Shown: positions 43,205-52,488 of the stretch, one piece after another | How the letters are laid out: each line of letters begins with the position of its first letter | How positions within the stretch are numbered: the stretch's first letter is position 1 | The notes under the pieces: generated by a model | What the model saw: the letters and a program-made list of their open reading frames with translations, nothing else | What the model was told of the DNA's origin: nothing | Database searches by the model: none | Program-made: the position numbers and the translations under genes | Source: Hippasteria phrygiana | Taxonomy: Eukaryota > Echinodermata > Asteroidea > Valvatida > Goniasteridae | Direction of reading: 5' to 3' | Assembly (NCBI GenBank): GCA_037893225.1 | Contig: JAZGUH010000186.1 | Location: forward strand, 868,001 to 932,000 | Length of the DNA stretch: 64,000 bases

Positions 43205-43395
43205 GTCAACCCTCCAGCATTTGGAGGGAGTCTCACGCCACCACGCTCATTCTCCCGCCATCCCACCAGCTCGTAGCGGGAGACTCCCGCCACTACGCCC
43301 TTCCTCCCGCTCTCCCGCAAACGATGTAGAATCTCCCGGTTTATGAAAAAACCTCCCGCCAAACGTGTAAAAATGAAAATCTCCCGCACCAAAAT
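43205..43395. repeat. CTCCCGCC-rich dispersed repeat
   Basis: About 190 bases with repeated CTCCCGCC / TCTCCCG words, interrupting AT-rich DNA. A possible continuation is at 45360-45410 (TCTCCCTCCAAGCAG then TTGACAGCCCTGCATT, compare AGGGCTGTCAACCCTCCAGC at 43199), so the ends at 43199 and about 45404 may be an inverted pair bounding one larger element. Confidence 0.5.
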
Positions 43396-43499
43396 AAAAA
43401 CGAACTATCAAACGCGTTTGTTTCCATTGTGGTTCGTTCGATAGCGGTTAATTAGGACGAACCAGCGTACCGTATCGCAGTCCTTAAATTTCGTCATTT

Positions 43500-43640
43500 T
43501 TAGGGCAAGGCCAGTTTGGCCTTAAAGTACCTCATATTTTTAAGGGCACCAAGGCCACTACAAAGGGCACCAAGGCCAAAATCTTTTTACAAAAAGGGCA
43601 TCGAAGGCCAACAATTTTTCTGCATACTTTTTTTTAGATG
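43500..43640. repeat. AAGGGCACCAAGGCCA-type repeat
   Basis: Repeated AAGGGCACCAAGGCC words, related to the AAGGGCACGGCCAGTTTGAA words at 45015-45180. The two blocks enclose R1 copy 2 and the 46-bp minisatellite. Confidence 0.55.
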
Positions 43641-43654
43641 TCATGTGTATTTCA

Positions 43655-44222
43655 TTATTTTATATAATTATAATGAAAATTGTGTGTGTTCAATGTCCCA
43701 TGAGCACCAGCCTCTACACAAGTCTAGTATTACTATAACTAGTAGAACTGCCACTAATAAATTGGGTTTAAAACTTTCAATTAATATTGTGACTGACACT
43801 GACTGTTATTAATTTATCTCAAAATATAATTGAATATTCAGTGATAGATATCTTGATAATCAGAATCACATGAGGATGAGGGATGAGCTCCTACTGAGGT
43901 AAGTATCATTCACCAGAGAAGTCATCATAATAGGCCCGTTCACACATGACAATTAGGGCGAATTGGATCGCGATGCAAAGATCGATTTTTTTTTAACGAA
44001 CATTCACACATGTCAATTTAGTGCGAATTGGATCGCAAAGCAAAAATTGATATTTTTTTGGGCGACCATTCACACTCAGGGAGAACTCTCGCTCGACCGC
44101 AAGAACATCCGAACTGCGCATGCGTGAATTTCCACAGTAGATACCAACCAGTTAGATAAAAGAAAAGCGAAATAGGATAATACGATATCGCCTATTGAAA
44201 ATACGACTTTTCATCTTTCCAA
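43655..44222. repeat. Segmental repeat R1, copy 2
   Basis: Near-identical to 35342-35915. Confidence 0.85.
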
Positions 44223-44299
44223 AAAAATAGCAAAAAAGAAGAAGATATAAACCGCGCAATCGCATGAAAACATGTACAAGTAAACTAATTATTAATTTA

Positions 44300-44886
44300 C
44301 GAGTTCCGTGGCGGCAACGAAGTCTCGCCACTAATTATTATTTTCGGATCTCCGTTTCAGCTACGATGTCATGCCACTAATTGTTATTTTCGGTTCTCCG
44401 GATCTGCTACGATGTCTCGCCACTAATTATTATTTCCGGATCTCCGTATCGGCTACGATGTCTCGCCAATAATTATTGTTTTCGGATCTCCGTATCGGCA
44501 ACGAAGTCTCGCCACTAATTATTTTCTCGGATCTCCGTATCGGCTACGATGTCTCGCCAATAATTATTATTTCGTATCTCCGTATCGGATACGATGTCTC
44601 GCCAATAATAATTATTTTCAGATTTCCGTATCGGCAACGAAGTCTCACGACTAATTATTATTTTCGTATCTCCGTATCGGCCACGATGTCTCGCCAATAA
44701 TAATTATTTTCAGATTTCCTTATCGGCAACGAAGTCTCGCCACTAATTATTATTTTCGGGTCTCCGTATCGGCTACGATGTCTCGCCAATAATTATTATT
44801 TTCAGATCTCCGTATCGGCAACTAAGTCTCGCCACTAATTATTTTCTCGGATCTCCGTATCGGCTACGATGTCTCGCCAATAATTG
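44300..44886. repeat. 46-48 bp minisatellite, about 12-13 copies
   Basis: The unit is TCTCCGTATCGGCTACGATG, TCTCGCCAATAATTATTATT, TTCGGA. Two unit types alternate irregularly: GGCTACGATG...GCCAATAA and GGCAACGAAG...GCCACTAA. Confidence 0.88.
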
Positions 44887-45014
44887 ATTTAAAAAAAAAT
44901 TATAAATAAAAAGAGAGACAGATCGCGGGAGAGAGAGAAGCGAAAATAATTAAATATCGCTGATGTTACCGGCTTTTATGACAAAAAGTAAGCCGACGGA
45001 AAGAAAGAAATGGC

Positions 45015-45185
45015 CGGGAAGAATTTCGAAAAAGGGCACGGCCAGTTTGAAAAAAAAGGCACGTCGGCCAGTTTGAAATAAAGGGCACGGCCTTTTTGGC
45101 CGTGAATTGATCATTTTTTTTTAAGGCATCACGGCCAGTCATAGGGGCATCGACGGCCTGGCCGTCGATGGCCGTCGATTAATTT
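45015..45185. repeat. GGCCAGTTTGAA / GGCCGTCGA repeat
   Basis: Short repeated words of GGGCACGGCC followed by overlapping GGCCGTCGATG. Related to 43500-43640. Confidence 0.5.
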
Positions 45186-45242
45186 AATGCCTGGTATCGT
45201 ATGCAAATTGTTTTTGCTCAAGAGGAAGAGGGGGTGTTGATT

Positions 45243-45313
45243 AAAAAAAAAAAAAAAAAAAAAAGGTTTTATTTTTAGTGCTCACTACCCCCCCCCCCCC
45301 CCCCCCCCCCCGA
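45243..45313. repeat. Long A run and long C run
   Basis: About 21 A then, 25 bases later, about 22 C. Both are prone to sequencing and replication error. Confidence 0.9.
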
Positions 45314-45399
45314 GCAAATAAAATTTGCATACCATACGGTACGCTGGTTCGTCTGAAGAAAAAAATCTCCCTCCAAGCAGTTCCCCAAAGTTGACAGCC

Positions 45400-46140
45400 C
45401 TGCATTTAATTTCAAAGGAAGTATTTTATTTTTACCTCCATACCGGCTTTAGTACATGCGAGAAAAAATACATAGATCTAGTCTAGACTAGGCCTACTAA
45501 TTAGTCTAGTATTTTGTGCTACTTCAGTCTTCAGCTGAGTGGTCAATAGGTCTACGCGCATTGTACGACCACTGTTACTCGGTGTGATCATGAATAATTA
45601 TGGGCTTATAATTAGGCAAATTGTTGATGTACGGTACCCCTCGCGGCGTTCAGTTGACTAGATCTAGATCTAGGCCTACCCACAAAATGGCGGAGATCGT
45701 CTGGTTCGCCTGTGACTGCGAGGTTGTGTGTGAATTCATGCGAAAAAAGGAACATTCTGCGAAAGTGGTGAAGTACAGAAAATCTTACTACATCACCGCA
45801 ATCGTTTCCTATTTAGTGATTTAAGACCCAACAATGTTGTTAAGGTATATCTTAGAATCGCTTGATTCCATGTTACGTGTCACCAAGCGGATTTTCAAGG
45901 TGATTTTGTGCAAAATTCACCGATGTTTTCGGTGTTCATTGCAGCCTACCAACCGTCCTGCTGTACACATTCGCATATACGACACCTTCTGGGCGCGAAC
46001 AATTGATTTGAGGCAAGCAGCAGCCACTCGCTCAATTTTAACGAATTATCGAACAAATACTGAATCAATATCTAATATGAAACCATAAAATATTACCACA
46101 ACTATTAAAGAGATGATTTAAAATCAGATACAAAATAAAT
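45400..46140. other. No confirmed gene
   Basis: Contains ACAAAATGGCGGAGATCG at 45684-45701, a YY1-type AANATGGCGGC-like word with an open frame of 46 codons to 45824, but no donor. It could be a first exon or chance. GATCTAGATCTAGGCC words near 45660 are palindromic. Confidence 0.35.
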
Positions 46141-46151
46141 ACAGCACTTAC

Positions 46152-46215
46152 CCTCGAATTTTTCAATGAATTTTTCGAGGCCCCACTGGCTAAGTTTCTC
46201 GGCTACAAACTCCAT
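46152..46215 (-). CDS. SAM-domain-like first coding exon
   Basis: The minus strand starts ATGGAGTTTGTAG and encodes MEFVAEKLSQWGLEKFIEKF then E, ending at the consensus donor GTAAGT (46146-46151 on the plus strand). The V-x-x-L-x-x-W-G-L-x-x-F/Y-I-x-x-F pattern is helix 1-2 of a SAM domain. Later exons (to the left) were not found. Many invertebrate transposon-linked and host genes begin with a SAM domain, so the parent gene is unknown. Confidence 0.5.
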
Positions 46216-46315
46216 TTTGTCTTTTTTGACGAAGTACGAATTTTGTGCTATCGATATCGCGCTCGCGCATGCGCTTTTGCTCTTCGTACAGAACTTAGCC
46301 AATCTCATTTCAAAG

Positions 46316-46347
46316 ACGTTTTGACTAGACGGTTCTAGTCAAAACGT
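46316..46347. repeat. Perfect 14-bp stem hairpin, first of a CTAGTCAAAA series
   Basis: ACGTTTTGACTAGA, CGGT, TCTAGTCAAAACGT. Further CTAGTCAAA words follow up to 46470. They may be the terminal part of a foldback element that ends at TTTTTTAGAGTG (about 46482), next to the viral capsid remnant. Confidence 0.7.
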
Positions 46348-46481
46348 AAAATGATATGGACTAGTTTCTAGTCAAACTTGTTCCAAAGTGGATAGAATTC
46401 TAGTAAAAATAACTAGAATCTAGTCAAAAAAATATGATCCGAAAATCTAGTCAAAAAATGACTAGGTATTTTTTAGAGTGT

Positions 46482-47752
46482 AAGCTGAACCCCCACAGGC
46501 GTTTAAAAAATCCTAGAGCGATTAAGGGTTTGAGACAATCGGTAGTCATTACTCATAATCCTAGTACTATAGACGCGAATCAAAGGTTAATCGTTAATTT
46601 TCCAATGTTGGGCCCAGACGATGTGGTAGTACCCGGTACTACTCGATTGGCATTTAACATGGACTTGGAGTCTGTAGGTACTAGCGCTGACGATGAAAGA
46701 ACTCTACGTTATAACGTAGGGCAAAATCTGATTTAAAAAGTAAGAATATGTCTGGAGGGTCGCGAGATTTTCAACCTATATACGACGCAGACTTATATAA
46801 CGTTTTCAAAGACCTGTGGTCTCTTAAAAATTCAGAACATTCGTACCGGGTATAATCGAATCTCCCAATATTATAAAACTCCGAATTGGAGCTAGTGACG
46901 CATCCGATACCAGCGATACTGGACAAGACAAAGCCATAGCGGATGCTTATGGAAATAGATTTTACATTCCTCTAGATTTTGAAATACTAAGAGATCACCA
47001 TCCGTTCCATCCGTCGCCGCTTAAAGATAGACTAACGTACGAGCTTACGTTTAACGATCACAAAAACGTCGTAGATTCTACGGATGACAATGCCAAGTAA
47101 AAAATTTCTGGGTTGTCTCTCGAATTTGATACGGTGACTAGTAAAACATTGGCTGACTCTGTCAGACAACAATATCGAGGCAAGACTCATTTTCTATTCG
47201 ATCAAGTTCAAAGATATCTCGTTAGAGACTTTGATAAATCCGATACGACTTAGAACATTAATCTTAACCAATCGATTAAAAGTCTCAAGGGTGTACTACT
47301 TTATTCAAAGATCCTGCCAATAGCGTTTCTTGGCATTTCTATAATCCTAAAATGTATAAAGTAGACGTTACGATAGAGGGTAAACCGAATCAATTGTACA
47401 GTCAAGGTATGAGGAGTTATCAACACTGGGACGAAATTATCAAGTTTTTTGGAGACTCTAATACAGAATTTGGTGCCGGTGTGGCCAAAGATTTGGGTTT
47501 GTACAGTATGTATATAGGCACCTACTTAAAAGATAGTTATGGACTTTGGTTAGATATGAGAGTAACCGATGATAATAAAAGTCACGGTTCGGGTAGGAGA
47601 ATAGGAGCAGTGAGTGGCGGTATAGGTATTCATTTAGAAAGAGAAGCCGAGACAGCCGGGGCTCTGCAATGTTTTCTTGGTGATGGATGGCCAACTGGTT
47701 ATCGAAGATGGAAGATTTAATAGCGTTTACTATTAAAAAATCGAGGGTAAAC
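46482..47752 (+). pseudogene. Major capsid protein (double jelly-roll type), broken
   Basis: Recognised by blocks in three frames: NPHRRLKNPRAIKGL and RLIVNFPMLGPDDVV near the start, LRIGASDASD and YGNRFYIPLDFEILRDHHPF in the middle, KVDVTIEGKPNQLYSQGM, HWDEIIKFFGD and SHGSGRRI near the end. These are blocks of the Polinton/adintovirus capsid as I recall it. Breaks: an in-frame TAA at 46734, frame shifts near 46780 and 46840, TAA at 47098, TAG at 47251, and shifts near 47300 and 47680. The N-terminal start is missing. It cannot make a capsid protein. Confidence 0.8.
47716..47737. terminator. Hairpin at the capsid gene end
   Basis: TTTAATAG-CGTTTA-CTATTAAA, a perfect 8-bp stem and 6-base loop spanning the end of the capsid reading region. 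One of a series of such structures at gene ends. Confidence 0.5.
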
Positions 47753-47787
47753 TTTAAAACTTTAATTAAAAACGTTTAAAATTTAAC

Positions 47788-48438
47788 ATGTTTCCAAAGA
47801 CGCCTCATTGCGCCTTGATATGCGGTAGAACCAATTCTGGTAAAACTAAATATATTTTAGATCTATTGGAAACGGAGTATAGGAGCCACTTTGAAAAGAT
47901 TGTCGTCATTTGCCCTACATTATCGAATAAGACTTATCACGAGAGGGGTTGGCTTTGGTTAGATCCTGAGATATACCTATGCGACTTGGAAGTAGAAAAG
48001 GTTTCTCTCAACGAAGCTTTAGAATTTTATAGAACCAGACTGAAAGGATTACGCGTTTTATTTTTGATAGATGACTGTAGCGCGGAACAAGATATAAAAT
48101 ATCGTAAAGCGACATACTTGCGTAGCTACGCTCGTAGTGCGTATGATAAAAACACTTGTATATTAACGAAGTTGGCCTTTAGCGGTAGACACGACAATCA
48201 CTACTGTTGGTTGTTGACTCAAAAGTATAATTGCGTAATGACGGATTATCGCGTTCAAACCGCATTTGTTGCGTTGTTTTATTGCAAAGATAAAAGTAGT
48301 TTCGATCAATGTCTAGATGAAAATGACGCCGTACCTTTAGAAGAAAGATCTAGAATTAAAAAGATTCTAAGAGACGTGCCTTATAGTAAATTGTTGATAA
48401 AAACTGATCCTCCAGTTTGCTGGGAGCTCGCTAGATAG
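47788..48438 (+). CDS. A32/FtsK-like DNA-packaging ATPase, intact
   Basis: An unbroken 216-residue frame. Walker A GRTNSGKT is at residues 13-20, Walker B LFLIDD at 91-96, a SGRH block at about 132-135 and WLLTQ at 141-145, ending with a KTDPP block near the C-terminus. These are the marks of the genome-packaging ATPase of Polintons, adintoviruses and relatives, which pumps viral DNA into the capsid. Its length fits the family. Upstream is an AT-rich leader (TTTAAAATTTAACATG). It is the only core gene here without a visible lesion, though a stretch around residues 108-128 looks longer than I would expect. Confidence 0.85.
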   Translation: MFPKTPHCALICGRTNSGKTKYILDLLETEYRSHFEKIVVICPTLSNKTYHERGWLWLDPEIYLCDLEVEKVSLNEALEFYRTRLKGLRVLFLIDDCSAEQDIKYRKATYLRSYARSAYDKNTCILTKLAFSGRHDNHYCWLLTQKYNCVMTDYRVQTAFVALFYCKDKSSFDQCLDENDAVPLEERSRIKKILRDVPYSKLLIKTDPPVCWELAR

Positions 48439-48444
48439 CGAGCT
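48425..48444. terminator. Hairpin overlapping the ATPase stop codon
   Basis: AGCTCGCTA-GA-TAGCGAGCT, a perfect 9-bp inverted repeat containing the TAG stop (48436-48438). It is followed by TAGATAG-rich DNA and a second inverted repeat, GCTAGC-TGTATA-GCTAGC (about 48537-48554). Confidence 0.6.
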
Positions 48445-48581
48445 GTTATTTGCTAGATAGCTAGCTGTGATTTGCTGTGTAGATAGTTGATAGATAGTTA
48501 ATAGATAGTTGATACTCCCGTTGGTCGTAGACCATAGCTAGCTGTATAGCTAGCCCGTAAATTATCTAGGTATTATATAAT

Positions 48582-49190
48582 ATGATAGAATACCTAGACG
48601 TTTTGTTAAAAGTTGTAATAGCCGTAAACTTGTGTTTAATTTCTTACGAGTATATGACTTGTAAAACTAAGAAGAAAAAAAAATTACTATTTGCAAATGA
48701 GCAACTCGATAGAATCTCTAAGCTCGTTGTCTCCACAACCGATGCGAGTACTCCCTACGAGCGTAGACGCAGCGGGGTTCCAGAACACAAAAATAGACTT
48801 TTAGGAATAGTTGCTTCCGGCGATTCGAAGAAATATCTGGGTAAAGAATACTCCATGAATGAAGTTGAAAATTTAGACTCTGCAAAACAAGAGAAACTAT
48901 ACAAAAACTACGAAGCTAAACTAGGTAAAGAAATGATCGTTAGTTTGGGTAGTTGCGCGTTGAGTCTTTACTCAAAAGCTTTAGGTATGACTTTACCCCT
49001 AGCTTCACCGTTTGGTTATAAACTTTGTTTAGACTCTGAAGAATCTCTTACCAACGACTTGGAAAACGATCCAGTTATTTCTAGCAGTATATGGCTAGTT
49101 TACTTTGCGAAGAGTACTACAACTATGGACTTTATCTATCTCCTTTGGTAGCCATGTTGATTACTACTAAACATTTGAAAATAGACACGA
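48582..49190 (+). pseudogene. Virus-type protein of unknown function with an N-terminal membrane segment
   Basis: The frame of 189 codons starts MIEYLDVLLKVVIAVNLCLI (a likely signal anchor, residues 5-25), then a Lys-rich stop-transfer and a soluble region with SGDSKKYLGKEYSMNEVENL and KLGKEMIVSLG. Near 49085-49100 the frame shifts to one that continues LCEEYYNYGLYLSPLVAML. I recall similar proteins next to the ATPase in cnidarian Polinton-like loci; that is memory, not a search. One frameshift breaks the C-terminal part. Confidence 0.6.
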
Positions 49191-49193
49191 ATT

Positions 49194-49212
49194 ATAATAG
49201 TAGTACTATTAT
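49194..49212. terminator. Hairpin between two small genes
   Basis: ATAATAGTA-G-TACTATTAT, an inverted repeat of 9 bp nine bases before the next start codon. Confidence 0.5.
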
Positions 49213-49220
49213 TATAAAAG

Positions 49221-49550
49221 ATGGATCTAGAAACGAAAACAGATCAAGTAAACTCTGCGCAAGTCGTAACGGCGCAAGAGCCAAAGCAGGAGACTCAAGC
49301 GATAGAGAGGGTAACAAAACCCCCGACTAAAACAGAAGCAATTAAATCTTTAAAAAATCCTAAAAGAGTAGAACAGGGTAAAAAACTAGCCGAAAGAAAC
49401 AAAAAGATGAAAGAGCAAATAAAAAAGATGCAAAGTCTAGACGATGAAACGCCCAACCAAACGCAAACAGTTACGATAGGGAGTATTCCGAGCTGGGGGT
49501 ATGTAGCAGCCGGTTTGGTTGTTTTAGGACTCGGATATCTCGCGCTTTAA
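49221..49550 (+). CDS. Small membrane protein with a C-terminal helix
   Basis: 109 residues, unbroken. The first 80 are charged and helical (Lys/Glu/Gln-rich). Residues about 90-108 (GYVAAGLVVLGLGYLAL) form one transmembrane segment at the very C-terminus, so it would be a tail-anchored protein. It starts at ATG after ATTATAAAAG. Possible virion membrane or capsid-vertex component; no family recognised. Confidence 0.6.
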   Translation: MDLETKTDQVNSAQVVTAQEPKQETQAIERVTKPPTKTEAIKSLKNPKRVEQGKKLAERNKKMKEQIKKMQSLDDETPNQTQTVTIGSIPSWGYVAAGLVVLGLGYLAL

Positions 49551-49575
49551 AAGAATGTCGTAGTTAGCGATACTT

Positions 49576-49595
49576 TAGGTACGGTAGTATACCTA
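49576..49595. terminator. Weak hairpin after the tail-anchored protein gene
   Basis: TAGGTA-CGGTAGTA-TACCTA, a 6-bp stem 26 bases after the stop. Confidence 0.35.
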
Positions 49596-49683
49596 CCCCA
49601 CCACAAATACCAAAGTCAAAAAAAGAGGCTGAGACGATAGAAGATTTTTTAGAAATGGAATAAAAGATAAAGACTTAAATAAA

Positions 49684-49920
49684 ATGGATACTAAGAACGT
49701 TGCAAATACTCTTAATCACGGGTGCCGTGTTGGCTGCGTTGACCGTAGGTTATACCATGTTGAGTAAAAAACTTTTGAAAATAAAACCCGCCGATCTATA
49801 GGGAAATTAGACGTAGAAGATACGGTTAAAATTATCGCTACGGTAGGTGGTGCTTTAGCCACGCAGTCTTGGTTAGTGAGCCAGGGTATACTTCCTCAAA
49901 ATGTAGTAAATACGGCGTAA
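49684..49920 (+). pseudogene. Small hydrophobic protein remnant
   Basis: Starts ATGGATACTAAG. A hydrophobic helix ILLITGAVLAALTVGYTML and a second segment IIATVGGALATQSWLV are readable only with frame changes near 49710 and 49800. Probably a two-helix membrane protein in the intact element. It ends at TAA 49918-49920. Confidence 0.45.
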
Positions 49921-49924
49921 AATA

Positions 49925-49946
49925 AAACGATTAATTTTAATCGTTT
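49925..49946. terminator. Hairpin between the small membrane gene and the coiled-coil gene
   Basis: AAACGATTAA-TT-TTAATCGTTT, a perfect 10-bp stem four bases after a stop and 12 bases before the next ATG. Confidence 0.6.
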
Positions 49947-49958
49947 GTTTATTTAAAA

Positions 49959-51518
49959 ATGTCCGGAGAAGGAGAAGGTTTCGAAATGGACGCCTATGGT
50001 CGAGAAGAAGGTCAACAAGATCCCGATGCTGATTTGGAATATGAAGAACCAGATGATGAGACTAGTTTGTTCATTCCACCCCCACTAACGACGGAAGAAG
50101 CATTCGGTAGATTAGATCAATTATCAGATTTTGGAAGGTCTAAAATAGCGAATGGGGCTTATAGTAAATGGGAAAGCCAAGTTTTTTCAAGACCAGAAAT
50201 TATTCGGTACGAACTTTTTACTAAAGACGATAAAGGCCGTTACTTCAATGGTAAATTGATAACGTACGTTGGCAAACCCGAAGAGTATTTGGCAATACGT
50301 ACTTTACAAACAAAATATGGTAAAGGTTTTGTAAAAAGTTTGGGTTTGGTAAAAACTAAAACAACTAAAACGGCGCAAATACAAGAAGAAACAAGTCAGA
50401 TACAACCCAAAGATATTGATCCGGATAATCTTTCAGAAGCCGCTGATAACGTTAGCAGAATCGTGGAAGAAGTATTAAATGCAACGAGAGAAGAAGTATT
50501 AGATTCAACGAGAGAAGAAGCATTACTAGATGAACGAGGAAATGACCTAGACGAAATATAAAAAGCTTTAGATGAACGAGCAAAAGAATTAGATTAAAAA
50601 AGATATGAACTAGTTAATCAAAAAATATCGTTAGATAAACAAGCGCAAAATTTATTAAAACGAGAACAAGGATTAGATATAACAGCAGAAACATTGGGTG
50701 GCCGAGTAAAAACAGTTGATTCGACTAGAGAGTTATTAGATAAACGAAAACAAGAATTAGATAAACAAAAACAAGAATTAGATAAACAATTACAAAAAAT
50801 AGATATACAAAAAAAAGAGGTAGATACACAAACTGAAGGTCTAAGCAACATTAGAGAGCTTGTGGATTTAGACACAGACTTAGAATTATAGATGACCAAA
50901 TTGTTCAAACCCAAAGAGAACACGATGAAGCGCGCAGCGATAGAGAGAGACAAGAATTAAACGATAGATTAACGAATCTCGATATTGAAAGATCTGCTAG
51001 ATTAACTCTCGTACGTGAAAATTCGCAAGGACTCAGAAGCCAAATCGCTAGAATCAAAGAAACGATTCATAAAATATTACAAGGTGATATCTCGTTGGCC
51101 GAAAAGATTACAATTCTATTTCGAGAACAGGGCATAACGGTTGTCAGTATACAAGTCGCGTTTAGTTTAGCCATAAGTACGATGGTGAGTTCGATAGTAG
51201 CCAGTGTGAGGGGCGTTGGGGTTCCATCCCCGTCTCCGTCTCCGGCTCCAGCCCCGACCCCACTTCCACCGGCGCCTAAACCTGGTGGAGACTTGAAAGA
51301 TTGGATAAGTAATCATTAAAAAAATTTAGCCAATTTACTAAAAAAGATCGGGGGTAAAACTGTTGGCCGCATTTCTTGGTATTTTAGGTAGTATCGCTAG
51401 TTGGTTGTTTAATTTATTGAGTAAGAGCGCGGGTTGGTTGGCCGATCATGTGTGGACTCTATCAGTGGGTGTTGGGACTTTAATTATCGTATACGTACAA
51501 ATTTTTTTTTTACAATAA
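49959..51518 (+). pseudogene. Long coiled-coil structural-type protein, broken
   Basis: Read as one decayed gene. The first 200 codons are intact: an acidic N-terminus, a folded part with SRPEIIRYELFTKDDKGRYF and GKPEEYLAIRTLQTKYGKGF, then an Asp/Glu-rich linker. After TAA (50559) and TAA (50595) the same frame gives a strong coiled coil with LDKQKQE repeats (to 50891). After a shift there is a second helical stretch, a membrane-like segment (FSLAISTMVSSIVASV), a PSPSPSPAPAPTPLPPAP hinge, then, after TAA 51317 and another shift, Gly/Trp-rich membrane helices. The upstream motif TTATTTAAAAATG precedes the start. Function unknown; the layout suggests a minor virion or fibre-like protein. Confidence 0.55.
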
Positions 51519-51550
51519 AATACCGTCCTTTTATCTTTCTATTATTTAGA

Positions 51551-52377
51551 ATGGCCCCCATATATCCTAATTTGCCCGATGTACTCCCTATACAGTCGTA
51601 GACGTACCGGTTGAGACGTACGATACTAGAGTCTTTAGATTAAATATAATTGAGCAGGTACAAAAAGAGATAACGCGAGAGAGAGACAAGCGAGAAGAAA
51701 TTTATATAAAGTATAATAACATAATTACTTGTTTATCAAACGCGGAGACTGCGACGGAATGTTTTGGAATGGGGTCGGGGGCTATTGGTATCGCTGGACT
51801 TGCCGGTGTTATTACTTTGCCCGTCGGCATAGCGTTAGAAGGAATAGCTATAGGATGCGTATGTGCGAGTTTAGTCTTGAAATATTTTAGCAACAAGTTT
51901 AGGGGTAAAGCTAAGAAAAACGACGAGATTAGAATAATGGCAGAAACCAAATTGAATACGATAAATGAACTAGTGTCCCAAGCTATAGACGATGGTGATA
52001 TCAGTCACGAAGAATTTGCGTTTATCAATAACGAGCTGAGAAAGTTTCATGGGATGAAAGAAGCTCTAATTAAGAACCCAAACAAAGGCGAGAGAAGAAT
52101 CGACGCGCAACCAAAAAGAAATAGAAGACGAGGTTGAAAAAAAGGTTATCGAGAGAATGAAGAAAGAAAAAAAAGATCTTATCGAAAGACTTACCGCTTT
52201 AAAATAGAAGTGTGTAAAGAATACGATGGTCTTACGGCCATCGGAAGTAGTAATTTAAGTAATGATAATTTACCGCTTAATTACGAGAGTTTGCGGGTAA
52301 GGCCTAGCGCTCCGTATCGTATAGCAAGGAGTATGAAGAATAGTTACAATTTAGTTTATAGTTGTTATGTATGGTAG
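51551..52377 (+). pseudogene. Membrane-hairpin protein of the viral element, broken
   Basis: Starts ATGGCCCCCATATATCC after TTATTTAG. An early shift near 51590 leads into a long frame: an Arg/Glu-rich helix, then GAIGIAGLAGVITLPVGIAL and EGIAIGCVCASLVL (a glycine-rich membrane hairpin), then LNTINELVSQAIDDGDISHE and a charged helical tail. Further shifts occur near 52080 and 52205, and the last readable part ends at TAG 52375-52377. I recall related proteins near cnidarian Polinton-like genes. No function is assigned. Confidence 0.5.
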
Positions 52378-52385
52378 ATCTACGT

Positions 52386-52425
52386 AAAATAAGCCCCAAC
52401 TCTCTAGAGAGTTGGGGCTTATTTT
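52386..52425. terminator. Perfect 40-bp palindrome between convergent genes
   Basis: Both arms are 20 bases, centred on AACTCTCTAGAGAGTT within AAGCCCC...GGGGCTT and flanked by AAAAT/ATTTT. It lies 8 bases after the stop of the plus-strand gene and about 65 bases past the end of the minus-strand gene. As RNA it gives a GC-rich stem with a U-rich end on both strands, which looks like a bidirectional terminator or a 3'-end processing hairpin. Confidence 0.75.
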
Positions 52426-52488
52426 TTTTGTTTTATTATTTTTAAAATATCTGGTGTATATCTATACGACTAGATTTAAGAATATTTT

